In this document: one piece after another, positions 14,190 to 26,100 of the stretch
Layout of the letters: each line of letters opens with the position of its first letter
How positions within the stretch are numbered: the stretch's first letter is position 1
From: Limnoperna fortunei
Lineage: Eukaryota; Mollusca; Bivalvia; Mytilida; Modiolidae
Reading direction: 5' to 3'
Length of the DNA stretch: 64,000 bases
Assembly: GCA_944474755.1 (NCBI GenBank)
Contig: OX104112.1
Coordinates: 90,471,756-90,535,755 of the forward strand
Translations under genes and position numbers: made by a program
Notes under the pieces: model-generated
The model's database searches: none
What the model saw: the letters and a program-made list of their open reading frames with translations, nothing else
Told to the model about the DNA's origin: nothing

Positions 14190-14885
14190 CAGCACATTAA
14201 GGTCTACAAAAGTTGCTATCAGTGTGAAGTTGTGTATTTGCTTCTTGTAGGAGTTATTGCCCTTTATCGACGATTTCTGATTAAATTTTTGGTATTTACA
14301 ATATAACCTGAAAACTATAGAAGGTAGAGTGAAACTGTAAATGGCAAAAATGATCAGCAATAAAAGCCCTACAATTCACTTGATTGGTCTGATATTGGCA
14401 GATGACTCCTTATATGAGTTATTGCCCTTAATGACAATTTTTTTATGAAATTTTCCATTTTTGTCCTGTAACTTTAAAACTATAACAGCTAGAGTAAAAC
14501 TGTTAACAGCAAAAATGATCAGCAATACAAGCCTTACAAATTACTATAAAGTCTGATATTGTCAGATGACTCCTTATAGGAGTTATTGCCCTTGAATTGC
14601 AATTTTTTATGAAATTTTTATTAAAAGGCAATAACTCCTATAACAAATCATCTGACAATTTCAGACCAATAAAGTGAATTAGAACTTGTATTACTGATCC
14701 TTTTTACAATTTACAGTTTCACTCTAGCTGGTATAGATTTAAGGTTACATGACAAAAATGGAAAAATTCATAAGAAATCACCATTAAAGGGCAATAACTC
14801 ATATATATCTGACAAATTCAGACCATTGAACGAATTGTAGGTCTTGTATTGCTGATCTTTTTTGCCATTTACTGTTTTTCATTTA
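14190..14885. repeat. Large inverted repeat: two direct modules facing two inverted modules
   Basis: A module of about 165 bp marked by gagttattgccctt, aaaaatgatcagcaata and gtctgatattg occurs twice in the plus direction (from about 14247 and 14418). A third copy begins at 14580 and flips near 14617. From there the reverse complement (aaggcaataactcctata ... ttactgatcc ... cagtttcactctagctgg) runs for about 260 bp. The pattern is an imperfect palindrome of nearly 700 bp. The pieces are probably copies of one dispersed repeat inserted head-to-head. Confidence 0.7.
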
Positions 14886-15700
14886 AAAAAAAAAACGCTT
14901 CATCATTAAGGTAAAAGTGAGATGGAACGGACAAACAAACAAACTAATGTACAAAGGAACAGACAAACAATCTATCTATATGTTGGCATTACATGACTGA
15001 GAGCTCTAATCAGATCAACATTACTTCAGAACAATGTTTACACTGAAAGTCAAAACTTTATCAATCTGAAATTATATAAATATTGACGTCTTTTGATGTT
15101 AAACATTAATTAAAGGATGCTGAAATTTTACAATGTCAGGAAATATTAAATTTTATTAAAAACAATTTTTTTATCACATAATTATCAAAACAGCAAACAA
15201 AGCTGGAATTTTAGGAAATCTTCTTTGTCATCAAAGATATTTTATCCCATTTATAATACTTTCATCACAGGATTAAGTCATGTCTGGGTTGGAGATTTGA
15301 GTAATAGTCAGTCAAAGGCTTTCATGCCCAATCTATTAGATAGAAAGAAACACCCAATCATAACATAAAAATAACCCCAGATCTACGGGGGATCCTAATT
15401 ATTACTCAGCCTTATTGGCACTGTGTTTGAACAATTAATCACAAATCATACAGTCTGCATAACTTACATAGTATAAGTTTGTACTATATAAACTCCTGAT
15501 GGTTAACTCATTTTCTTGAGTTATGTCATCAAGATATTTGATTCATACAACATTATATGTAAAACCTTGACTGTCTTAAGTATGTATATTATATACCAAA
15601 TTATTTCATATCAATAATGTAACAAACCATTCCATTGGATACTTTGCAGTCTGTATTTTAAGCTACAGTTAATGTGTTTAAGAATAAAAGACTCAGCAGG
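14886..15700. other. AT-rich spacer
   Basis: No gene is seen. A few oligo-A runs follow the inverted repeat, and nothing else stands out. Confidence 0.5.
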
Positions 15701-15786
15701 GCTGTATCAGCAAACGGGCTGTATCCAATCTACTGTTACAGCCCTAAGTTTGATACAGCCCTGGCTGTAACGGTGATACAGCCCGA
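15701..15786. repeat. Small palindromic element built from gggctgtatc / gatacagccc words
   Basis: Within 86 bases the words gggctgtatc (twice), gttacagccc, gatacagccc (twice) and ggctgtaac alternate, so several nested hairpins can form. The same words form the ends and centre of the much longer palindrome at 16000-16178, so the two are probably relatives, this one being decayed or rearranged. Confidence 0.7.
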
Positions 15787-15999
15787 TCAAAAAAAAAGAC
15801 AATTTGAATTTTCAATTTTCATGTGCCACAAATAAATGTAAATAGATTGCTAATTACTAAACAAAATGTAAAACATGTAAAATATCAACAGAACATATTA
15901 TTTAGCACAAATGCTAAACAATTACAGGTAAACAAAGTTCATTTTGTCTTGTATACTATTGAACTTGTTTGTTTTCTAATGTTTTCAATGAAATAAAAG

Positions 16000-16178
16000 T
16001 AATAGTAACTTGTGTGTATGGCTGTATCAGAATTACGGACTTCTGAAGGACCCGATACGGACCGTTTATTTGTTACAGCCCTCGCCTTTGGCTCGGGCTG
16101 TAACAAGATAAACGGTCCGTATCGGGTCTTTCATCAGTCCGTAATTCTGGATACAGCCCTACACACAAGTTACTATTA
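16000..16178. repeat. Long palindrome (foldback), arms about 82-84 bp, 13-bp loop
   Basis: The left arm 16000-16081 and right arm 16095-16178 are reverse complements with only scattered mismatches and small indels. Outer ends are taatagtaacttgtgtgta / tacacacaagttactatta; the core contains gacccgatacggaccgttta. Loop: 16082-16094. It ends 8 bp before the 30-bp array begins. There is no coding content, and an open frame at 16012-16236 is incidental. It is consistent with a foldback or MITE-type element. Confidence 0.9.
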
Positions 16179-16185
16179 CATAATT

Positions 16186-17022
16186 ATGGAAGGCCATGAC
16201 TGTATAACACAATTATGGAAAGCCATGACTCTATAACACATTTTATGTAAAGCCATGATACCACATTTAATGGAAAGCCATGACTGTATAACACATTTTA
16301 TAGCAAGCCATGACTGTAATAGACTACCACCTTTTATGGACAGCCATGACTGTATACCACTTTTTTATGGAAAGCCATGATTGTATCCTCATTTTATGGA
16401 AAGGCATTATTGTATACCACATTTTATGGAAAGCCATGACTGCAAAACACACATTTATGGAAAGCCATGACTGCATAACACACATTTATGGAAAACCATG
16501 ACTGTATACCACATTACATGGAAAGCCAAGCTTATACACCACATTGTATGGAAAGCCATGACTGTATAACACATGTTATGGTAAGCCATGACTGTATAAC
16601 ATACTTTTATGGTAAACCATGACTGTATAACACATTTAATGGTAAGCCATGACTGTAACACATTTAATGTAAAGCAATGACTGTATTCCACATTTTATGG
16701 AAAGCCATGACTGTATAACACAATTAATGGTAAGGCATGACTGTATAACATGTTATGGTAAGCTATGTCTGTATAACACATTTTATGGAAAGCCATGACT
16801 GTATAACACATTGTATTGTAAGCAATGACTGTATAACACAATTAATGGTAAGGCATGACTGTATAACATGTTATGGTAAGCTATGTCTGTATAACACATT
16901 TTATGGTAAGGCATGACTGTATAACACATTTAATGGTAAACCATGACTGTATAACACATTTAATGGTAAGCCATGTCTGTATAACACATTCAATGGTAAG
17001 CCATGTCTGTATAACACATTCT
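16186..17022. repeat. 30-bp minisatellite, left (older, more diverged) part, about 28 units
   Basis: Units follow ggaaagccatgactgtataa + cacattttat with many substitutions and 1-3 bp indels. This part is visibly more diverged than the part to the right of the transposon. Short open frames on both strands arise because the unit is ten codons long. Confidence 0.95.
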
Positions 17023-17514
17023 CAGTGTTCAATCTAGAATTTTTTCACAGGGGGCCTGCCTGGCCCATGCAAGATCACAAAGGGGGCCCTGGATGGGATT
17101 TGGGGGCCACTGTTAAGTTTAAAAATTTGTATGAGATACTAAGGATCCATCCGTGTAATACTACTTATTTCAAGACAAGTCACAACAGACACAAAGTGAT
17201 GGCATCTTTCAAGATTCTGCCGACGACTGCGAAATATGACGAAATTCGCTTCATATTTTGACAATTTCTTGAAAATGATTGTTGTCAAAATCTACGATAA
17301 ATTTTTCACTGGTATTCAAAAAGACAGTGACTTTAAACACTCAAAAGATTCAGACTACACACCAGTACCGTACGGGGACTGGATTGAAATTCCGTATTTT
17401 GACGATCTAATATAGTGCGCCCGGAGAGGCCCGCGGAACGTTTTCTACTGCGCCAAATAGACAAAAAATGCGGCAATGGCGCAATGGCGCAGCCTAGATT
17501 GAACACTGCATTCT
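17017..17514. mobile_element. 486-bp non-autonomous DNA transposon (17023-17508) with 15-bp TIRs and 6-bp target duplication
   Basis: The element starts cagtgttcaatctag at 17023 and ends with its exact reverse complement, ctagattgaacactg, at 17508. It is flanked on both sides by cattct (17017-17022 and 17509-17514). The undisturbed array unit reads acacattctatggtaag, so removing the element and one cattct restores the repeat: a clean insertion. There is no transposase; the open frame 17025-17261 shows no recognised domain. The CAG-type termini resemble hAT elements, but 6 bp is not the usual 8-bp duplication, so I leave the superfamily open. Confidence 0.9.
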
Positions 17515-20500
17515 ATGGTAAGCCATGACTGTATAACACATTTTATAGTAAACCATGACTGAATAACACATTTAATGGTAAACCATGACTGTATAACACA
17601 TTCTATGGTAAGCCATGTCTGTATAACACATTTACACATTTTATAGTAAACCATGACTGAATAACACATTTAATGGTAAACCATGACTGTATAACACATT
17701 TAATGGTAAGCCATGTCTGTATAACACATTCTATGGTAAGCCATGTCTGTATAACACATTCTATGGTAAGCCATGTCTGTATAACACATTCTATGGTAAG
17801 CCATGACTGTATAACAGATTTTATGGAAAGATATGACTGTATGACACATTTTATGGAAAGCCATAACTGTATAACACATTTAATGGAAAGCCATGACTAT
17901 AACACATTTAATGGTAAGCCATGACTGAATAACACATTTAATGGAAAGCCATTACTGTATACCACAATTTATGGTACACCATGCATGACTGTATAACTAA
18001 TTTTATGGTAAGCCATGACTGTATAACTAATTTTATGGTAAGCCATGACTGTATAACTAATTTTATGGTAAGCCATGACTGTATAACACATTTAATGGAA
18101 AGCCATGACTGTATAACACATTGTATGGTAAGCCATGACTGTATTCCACATTTTATGGAAAGCCATGACTGTATAACACATTTTATGGAAAGCCATGACT
18201 GTATACCACATTTTATGGAAAGCCATGACTGTATAACACATTTTATGGAAAGCCATGACTGTATAACACATTTTATGGAAAGCCATGACTGTATAACTAA
18301 TTTTATGGTAAGCCATGACTGTATAACACATTTTATGGTAAGTCATGACTGTATAACACATTTAATGGAAAGCCATGACTGTATAACACATTTAATGGTA
18401 AGCCATGATTGTATAACACATTTTATGGTAAGCCATGACTGTATAACTAATTTTATGGTAAGCCATGACAGTACAACACATTTTATGGAAAGCCATGACT
18501 GTATAACACATTTTCTGGAAAGCCATGACTGTATAACACATTTTATGGAAAGCCATGACTGTATAACTAATTTTATGGTAAGCCATGACTGCATAACACA
18601 TTTTATGGTAAGTAATGACTGTATAACACATTTAATGGAAAGCCATGACTGTATAACACATTTGATGGAACGCCATGACTGTATAACACATTTTATGGTT
18701 AGCCATGACTGTATAACACATTTTATGGTACACCATGACTGTATAACACATTTAATGGAAAGCCATTACTATATACCACATTTAATGGTAAGCCATGACT
18801 GTATAACTAATTTTATGGTAAGCCATGACTGTATAACACATTTTATGGTAAGCCATGACTGTATAACATATTTTATGGTAAGCCATGACTGTATAACACA
18901 TTTTATGGTAAGCCATGTCTGTATAACACATTTTATGGCAAGCCATGACTGAATAATACATTTAATGGAAAGCCATTACTGTATACCACATTTTATGGTA
19001 CACCATGCATGACTGTATAACTAATTTTATGGTAAGCCATGACTGTATAACTAATTTTATGGTAAGCTATGACTGTATAACTAATTTAATGGTAAGCCAT
19101 GACTGTATAACACATTTGATGGAAAGCCATGATTGTATAACACATTTTATGGAAAGCCATGACTGTATAACACATTTTATTGGAAGCCATGACTGTATAA
19201 CTAATTTTATGGTAAGCCATGACTGTATAACACATTTTATGGAAAGCCATGACTGTATAACACATTTAATGGAAAGCCATGACTGTATAACACATTTAAT
19301 GGAAAGCCATGACTGTATAACACATTTAATGGTAAGCCATGACTGTATAACACATTTTATGGTAAGCCATGTCTGTATAACTAATTTAATGGTAAGCCAT
19401 GACCGAATAACACATTTAATGGAAAGCCATTACTGTATACCACATTTTATGGTACACCATGACTGTATAACTAATTTTATGGTAAGCCATGACTGTATAA
19501 CTAATTTTATGGTAAGCCATGACTGTATAACACATTTAATGGAAAGCCATGACTGTATAACACATTGTATGGTAAGCCATGACTGTATTCCACATTTTAT
19601 GGAAAGCCATGACTGTATAACACATCTTATGGAAAGCCATGACTGTATACCACATTTTATGGAAAACCATGACAGTATTACACATTTTATGGAAAGCCAT
19701 GACTGTATAACACATTTTATGGAAAGCCATGACGGTATAACTAATTTTATGGTAAGCCATGACTGTATAACACATTTTATGGTAAGCTATGACTGTATAA
19801 CACATTTTATGGTACACCATGACTGTATAACACATTTAATGGAAAGCCATTACTATATACCACATTTAATGGTAAGCCATGACTGTATAACTAATTTTAT
19901 GGTAAGCCATGACTGTATAACACATTTTATGGTAAGCCATGACTGTATAACATATTTTATGGTAAGCCATGACTGTATAACACATTTTATGGTGAGCCAT
20001 GACTGTATAACTCATTTTATGGCAAGCCATGACTGTATAACACATTTAATGGAAAACCATGACTGTATAACACATTTAATGGAAAGCCATGACTGTATAA
20101 CACATTTAATGGAAAGCCATGACTGTATAACACATTTAATGGAAAGCCATTACTATATACCACATTTAATGGTAAGCCATGACTGTATAACTAATTTTAT
20201 GGTAAGCCATGACTGTATAACACATTTTATGGTAAGCCATGACTGTATAACACATTTAATAAATAGCCATTACTGTATAACACATTTTATGGCAAGCCAT
20301 GACTGTATAGCACATTTAATGGAAAGCCATGACTGTATAACACATTTAATGGAAAGCCATGACTGTATTACACATTTAATGGAAAGCCATGACTATAACA
20401 CATTTAATGGAAAGCCTATACTATATACCACATTTAATGGTAAGCCATGACTGTATAACTAATTTTATGGTAAGCCATGACTGTATAACACATTTTATGG

Positions 20501-20962
20501 TAAGCCATGACTGTAACACATTTAATGGAAAGCCATTACTGCATAACACATTTTATGGAAAGCCATGACTGTATTACTATATTTATGGTAAGCCATGACT
20601 GTATAACACATTTTATGGTAAGCCATGACTGTATAACACATTTAATGGAAAGCCATTACTGTATACCACATTTTATGGAAAGCCATGACTGTATTACTAA
20701 TTTTATGGTAAGCCATGACTGTATAACACATTTTATGGTAAGCCATGACTGTATAACACATTTAATGGAAAGCCATTACTGTATACCACATTTTATGGAA
20801 AGCCATGATTGTATACCACATTTTATGGTAAGGCATGACTGTATAACACATTTTATGGTAAGCATTGACTGTATAACACATTTAATGGAAAGCCATTACT
20901 GTATACCACATTTTATGGAAAGCCATGATTGTATACCACATTTTATGGAAAGCCATGACTGC
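17509..20962. repeat. 30-bp minisatellite, right (homogeneous) part, about 115 units
   Basis: The unit is ggtaagccatgactgtataa + cacattttat. Variants are ggaaagcc for ggtaagcc, taactaat for taacacat, tttaat for ttttat and attact for atgact. Because 30 is divisible by three and the common variants create no stop in one plus frame, open frames of 323 codons (17981-18952) and 481 codons (19005-20450) appear, encoding ten-residue repeats of the type MVSHDCITHF. Minus-strand frames are open as well. I treat these as artefacts of the repeat. A four-base insertion (accatgcatgac) recurs 1024 bp apart and marks a block duplication. Confidence 0.96.
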
Positions 20963-21013
20963 CTGAACTATGTACAGTATAAAAGATACTAGCAATTATT
21001 TTTCAAAACTTGT

Positions 21014-21282
21014 CCAGGACCTCTGTGGCGAGTGGTTAACTTAGTCATCTAATATTGATCATGTGGTCCGTTAACAACCTGATTATATGTTTGAGCCTTA
21101 CTTGTGGGCAGTGTTTGCTCAACTCCAACTGTAATTGACAAGGATTGTCCTTTTTCCTCCTGTAGGTTGGGGGTTTTACACAGGGTACTTTGACCTCCTC
21201 CTTAATAAAACAGGACACCATGATACAGCTGAAAAAATTGCTTAAAATGGTATTAAACACCAACTAAATAAACAAACAAAAC
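21014..21282 (+). mobile_element. tRNA-derived SINE, near full length
   Basis: The head cctctgtggcgagtggttaac resembles the A-box region of a class II tRNA, and tttgagccttac stands where the B box would be. The body contains cagtgtttgctcaactcc and gacaaggattgtccttttt. The 3' part reads ccatgatacagctgaaaaa ... ttaaacaccaa and ends in aaacaaacaaaa. It sits 51 bp beyond the 30-bp array. The open frame on the minus strand (21045-21263) is inside it. Confidence 0.85.
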
Positions 21283-22002
21283 CTGTCACATTTATTTTTC
21301 AGATAAAATCAGTGTATCAACACCATTTTCTTCCATGCACTACCATATTTTTCAGACTGTTGGACAAGATGTTTTTACTGCAAATTGATGCATTTCCTAT
21401 CATAAGATTTAGAAAAATGTAAGCAATCAAACCTAAACAGACATAGACAAAAACAAAGAAAATACTGTTCATGTAGTAGACCACCTTAACTGTGAAAGCA
21501 GAGTATCCATTCTTTAGTTACTTCTCTAGCACAAAAATAAAAATGGTCTGAAATGGCCAGATTGCAAAGCAAGTGCCTTAATAAGTTTACACTTTGTTAC
21601 TAGAAAAAAGTTTAAAATCTGTGTAAAAAACTATACAAGGAGGTGACTACATAAAATTGGTACGATTATATATGCAATTTGCTAAAAACAAAACAAAGAT
21701 CTTGTCTATAATAATGGGAACAATTCCACAACTTCAATGTGTGTGCAAACTGTCTTCCTCTAATTTTGACGTAATATTTCAACCGCTTGACCGGTGTGGA
21801 AAAAACTGTTCTCGTCATGAGTGAATTTGTTGTTCTCAGCGGTTGAGTGGTTAAAAATAATAACGTCACAATAAGAACTCATGACGTCATAAACAAAACA
21901 CCTTCCATTTACCGCATATTCAAGTCATGAACGTAAAATTGGGGTTGGGAGAATTTGTACTTCGTTTGGCAAATTTACTACTTTAAAAATAAGAGAAACA
22001 GA
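21283..22002. other. AT-rich spacer with an old repeat remnant
   Basis: Around 21540-21660 a decayed dispersed repeat (gttactagaaaaaagttta ... tacaaggaggtgac) matches the remnant near 11065. A perfect CRE-like octamer tgacgtca occurs near 21886, without any gene nearby to give it meaning. Confidence 0.45.
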
Positions 22003-22126
22003 ATCTTACATTAGTACTCTTGGATTATTAGATTTCTCCAATCTCAATAAGGCTAGGACTTCGAATTTTATAATTTAACTATCTCAATTGGAGAAATGGG
22101 ATAATCCACTCGTACAAATGTAAGAT
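22003..22126. repeat. Foldback element with arms of about 46-48 bp
   Basis: The left arm (atcttacattagtactc ... gatttctccaatctcaat, 22003-22048) and right arm (atctcaattggagaaatggg ... tacaaatgtaagat, 22079-22126) are imperfect reverse complements around a 30-bp centre. There is no coding content. Confidence 0.8.
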
Positions 22127-23177
22127 CATATATGTGTCAGTGATCTGTGTTGCAAACTGTAAGAGAAGTGGATTATACAACACAGGTAATTTCGTACAAT
22201 TTGCTAAAAAAAGTCTGGGAATGGGAAAAATATCTAATACAATAGATACAATACAACATCAGCTATAAAGATCTTAGCAATAATAAAACCACTATTACAG
22301 GAAGAAACATTTGTAAAAAAGATAGATGTCAATGAAGCAATAACTTACAGCTTTATAATTTAAAATGAATTTTAGTACAGATAAACCACGTATTTAACCA
22401 CCTCTTATTTTCAGCATTACATCAAATCAATCAGAAAAAACATATAATACTGCTTTAGAACAATAATTACATCTACAAGTAAATACAAACAGTATTATTA
22501 TTTTTGTATTTAGTATAAGATATTTAATTCTTTTGAACAAAGAAATTAATTAATTTGGATACAAAGATAAATTCTACCTTTACTACCTTCTTATACAGTT
22601 TTAATAATTTTTTCTATGTTAATTCCTTTTGTCTATTATACTGGTTGTTAATTTATAATACATGTGTATTTCGTCAACATGATATCCCAGCTTAGTCAAT
22701 GATTAACAGTTTAATTACATATGAAATAGATACATGCATATGGTTTTAATGAAGTGCATGTCAACTGCATGGGTGCATCCAACATGCCCCAGGTGTAAAA
22801 ATTATATAATATATGAGAAACAAGGCTTATTCATAACTAACAAGTAAGTCTTTTGTAAAATGAATATACATCAAAGCAAATGAAGTGCTTAATAGGCAAT
22901 AAAATTCCCTCAATTTTTGTATTCAAAGAAAGTTAAATTTTCTTAATTTTCATGTCAAATAAAATCCTTTGTTTTGTTGTGTGCAAAACCTAGTTAGTTA
23001 TATGGCTGTTATATAATTATACAATGGATTTTTAATGACTTCCCAACAATGCAAGTTTCAGGCTTCTTTCGCCAGACATGCAATCCTTTATTAGAAAATA
23101 ATAATGTTTTACTACAATGAAATCAGATTGAGAGTACTCTAAATGCCAGCTGACTTACAGAACACCATCAAACATAG
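22127..23177. other. AT-rich spacer
   Basis: No gene or array. The sequence is strongly A/T-rich with short poly-A and poly-T tracts. Confidence 0.5.
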
Positions 23178-26100
23178 TACTAGGTGCCTAGTCATCTTCT
23201 ATTGATCATGAGTCAGTCAACACTGAGGCTGTGGTTTCAAGAAGTTCGCCAATCTACTATTGAACATGTGCTGGTGAACACTGAGGCTGTAGTTTCAGAA
23301 AGATGGTCAATCAACTACTGATCATATGTCAGTCAACACTAAGGCTGTGGTTTCAGGAAGATGGTCAATCTACTACTGATCATATGTCAAGCAACACTAA
23401 GGCTGTGGTTTCAGGAAGATGGTCAATCAACTACTGATCATATGTCAGTCAACACTGAGGCTGTAGTTTCAGGAAGATGGTCAATCAACTACTGATCATA
23501 TGTCAGTCAACACTAAGGCTGTGGTATCAGGAAGATGGTCAATCAACTACTGATCATATGTCAGTCAACACTAAGGCTGTAGTTTCAGAAAGATGGTCAA
23601 TCGACTACTGATCATATGTCAAGCAACACTAAGGCTGTGGTTTCAGGAAGATGGTCAATCGACTACTGATCATGTGTCAGTCAACACTAAGGCTGTAGTT
23701 TCAGAAAGATGGTCAATCAACTACTGATCATGTGTCAGTCAACACTGAGGCTGTAGTTTCAGAAAGATGGTCAATCGACTACTGATCATATGTCAAGCAA
23801 CACTAAGGCTGTGGTTTCAGGAAGATGGTCAATCGACTACTGATCATGTGTCAGTCAACACTGAGGCTGTGGATTCAGGAAGATGGTCAATCGACTACTG
23901 ATCATATGTCAGTCAACACTAAGGCTGTGGTATCAGGAAGATGGTCAATCAACTACTGATCATATGTCAGTCAACACTAAGTCTGTGGTATCAGGAAGAT
24001 GGTCAATCGACTACTGATCATATGTCAGTCAACACTGAGGCTGTGGATTCAGGAAGATGGTCAATCTACTACTGATCATATGTCAGTCAACACTAAGGCT
24101 GTGGATTCAGGAAGATGGTCAATCTACTACTGATCATGTGTCAGTCAACACTGAGGCTGTGGATTCAGGAAGATGGTCAATCGATTACTGATCATATGTC
24201 AGTCAACACTAAGGCTGTGGTTTCAGGAAGATGGTCAATCGATTACTGATCATATGTCAGTCAACACTAAGGCTGTGGATTCAGGAAGATGGTCAATCTA
24301 CTACTGATCATGTGTCAGTCAACACTGAGGCTGTGGATTCAGGAAGATGGTCAATCGATTACTGATCATATGTCAGTCAACACTAAGGCTGTGGTTTCAG
24401 GAAGATGGTCAATCGATTACTGATCATATGTCAGTCAACACTAAGGCTGTGGATTCAGGAAGATGGTCAATCTACTACTGATCATGTGTCAGTCAACACT
24501 GAGGCTGTGGATTCAGGAAGATGGTCAATCGATTACTGATCATATGTCAGTCAACACTAAGGCTGTGGTTTCAGGAAGATGGTCAATCGATTACTGATCA
24601 TATGTCAGTCAACACTAAGGCTGTGGTTTCAGGAAGATGGTCAATCGAATACTGATCATGTGTCAGTCAACACTAAGGCTGTGGTTTCAAGAAGTTCGCC
24701 AATCTACTATTGAACATGTGCTGGTGAACACTGAGGCTGTGGTTTCAGAAAGATGGTCAATCAACTACTGATCATATGTCAGTCAACACTAAGGCTGTGG
24801 TTTCAGGAAGATGGTCAATCAACTACTGATCATATGTCAAGCAACACTAAGGCTGTGGTTTCAGGAAGATGGTCAATCGACTACTGATCATATGTCAGTC
24901 AACACTAAGGCTGTGGTTTCAGGAAGATGGTCAATCGAATACTGATCATATGTCAGTCAACACTAAGGCTGTGGTTTCAGAAAGATGGTCAATCTACTAC
25001 TGATCATGTGTCAGTCAACACTGAGGCTGTGGTTTCAGGAAGATGGTCAATCAACTACTGATCATATGTCAGTCAACACTAAGGCTGTGGTTTCAGGAAG
25101 ATGGTCAATCGAATACTGATCATATGTCAGTCAACACTAAGGCTGTGGTTTCAGAAAGATGGTCAATCTACTACTGATCATGTGTCAGTCAACACTGAGG
25201 CTGTGGTTTCAGGAAGATGGTCAATCAACTACTGATCATATGTCAGTCAACACTAAGGCTGTGGTTTCAGGAAGATGGTCAATCGAATACTGATCATATG
25301 TCAGTCAACACTAAGGCTGTGGTTTCAGGAAGATGGTCAATCGAATACTGATCATGTGTCAGTCAACACTAAGGCTGTGGTTTCAGGAAGATGGTCAATC
25401 GAATACTGATCATGTGTCAGTCAACACTAAGGCTGTGGTTTCAGGAAGATGGTCAATCGAATACTGATCATGTGTCAGTCAACACTAAGGCTGTGGTTTC
25501 AGGAAGATGGTCAATCGAATACTGATCATATGTCAGTCAACACTAAGGCTGTGGTTTCAGGAAGATGGTCAATCAACTACTGATCATATGTCAGTCAACA
25601 CTAAGGCTGTGGTATCAGGAAGATGGTCAATCAACTACTGATCATATGTCAGTCAACACTAAGGCTGTGGTATCAGGAAGATGGTCAATCGAATACTGAT
25701 CATGTGTCAGTCAACACTAAGGCTGTGGTATCAGGAAGATGGTCAATCGAATACTGATCATGTGTCAGTCAACACTGAGGCTGTGGATTCAGGAAGATGG
25801 TCAATCGAATACTGATCATGTGTCAGTCAACACTAAGGCTGTGGTTTCAAGAAGTTCGCCAATCTACTATTGAACATGTGCTGGTGAACACTGAGGCTGT
25901 AGTTTCAGGAAGATGGTCAATCGACTACTGATCATATGTCAGTCAACACTAAGGCTGTGGTTTCAGGAAGATGGTCAATCGAATACTGATCATGTGTCAG
26001 TCAACACTAAGGCTGTGGTTTCAGGAAGATGGTCAATCGAATACTGATCATATGTCAGTCAACACTAAGGCTGTGGTTTCAGGAAGATGGTCAATCGAAT

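Noticed and set aside
17981..20450. Open frames of 323 and 481 codons encoding MVSHDCITHF-type repeats as a candidate repetitive protein
   Set aside because: The unit is exactly ten codons, frames are open on both strands, variants are as often amino-acid-changing as not, and there is no promoter, signal or flanking exon. The frames are a by-product of the 30-bp satellite.
21880..21895. CRE-like octamer tgacgtca as a promoter element
   Set aside because: No gene or start site lies nearby; a single octamer is expected by chance at this scale.
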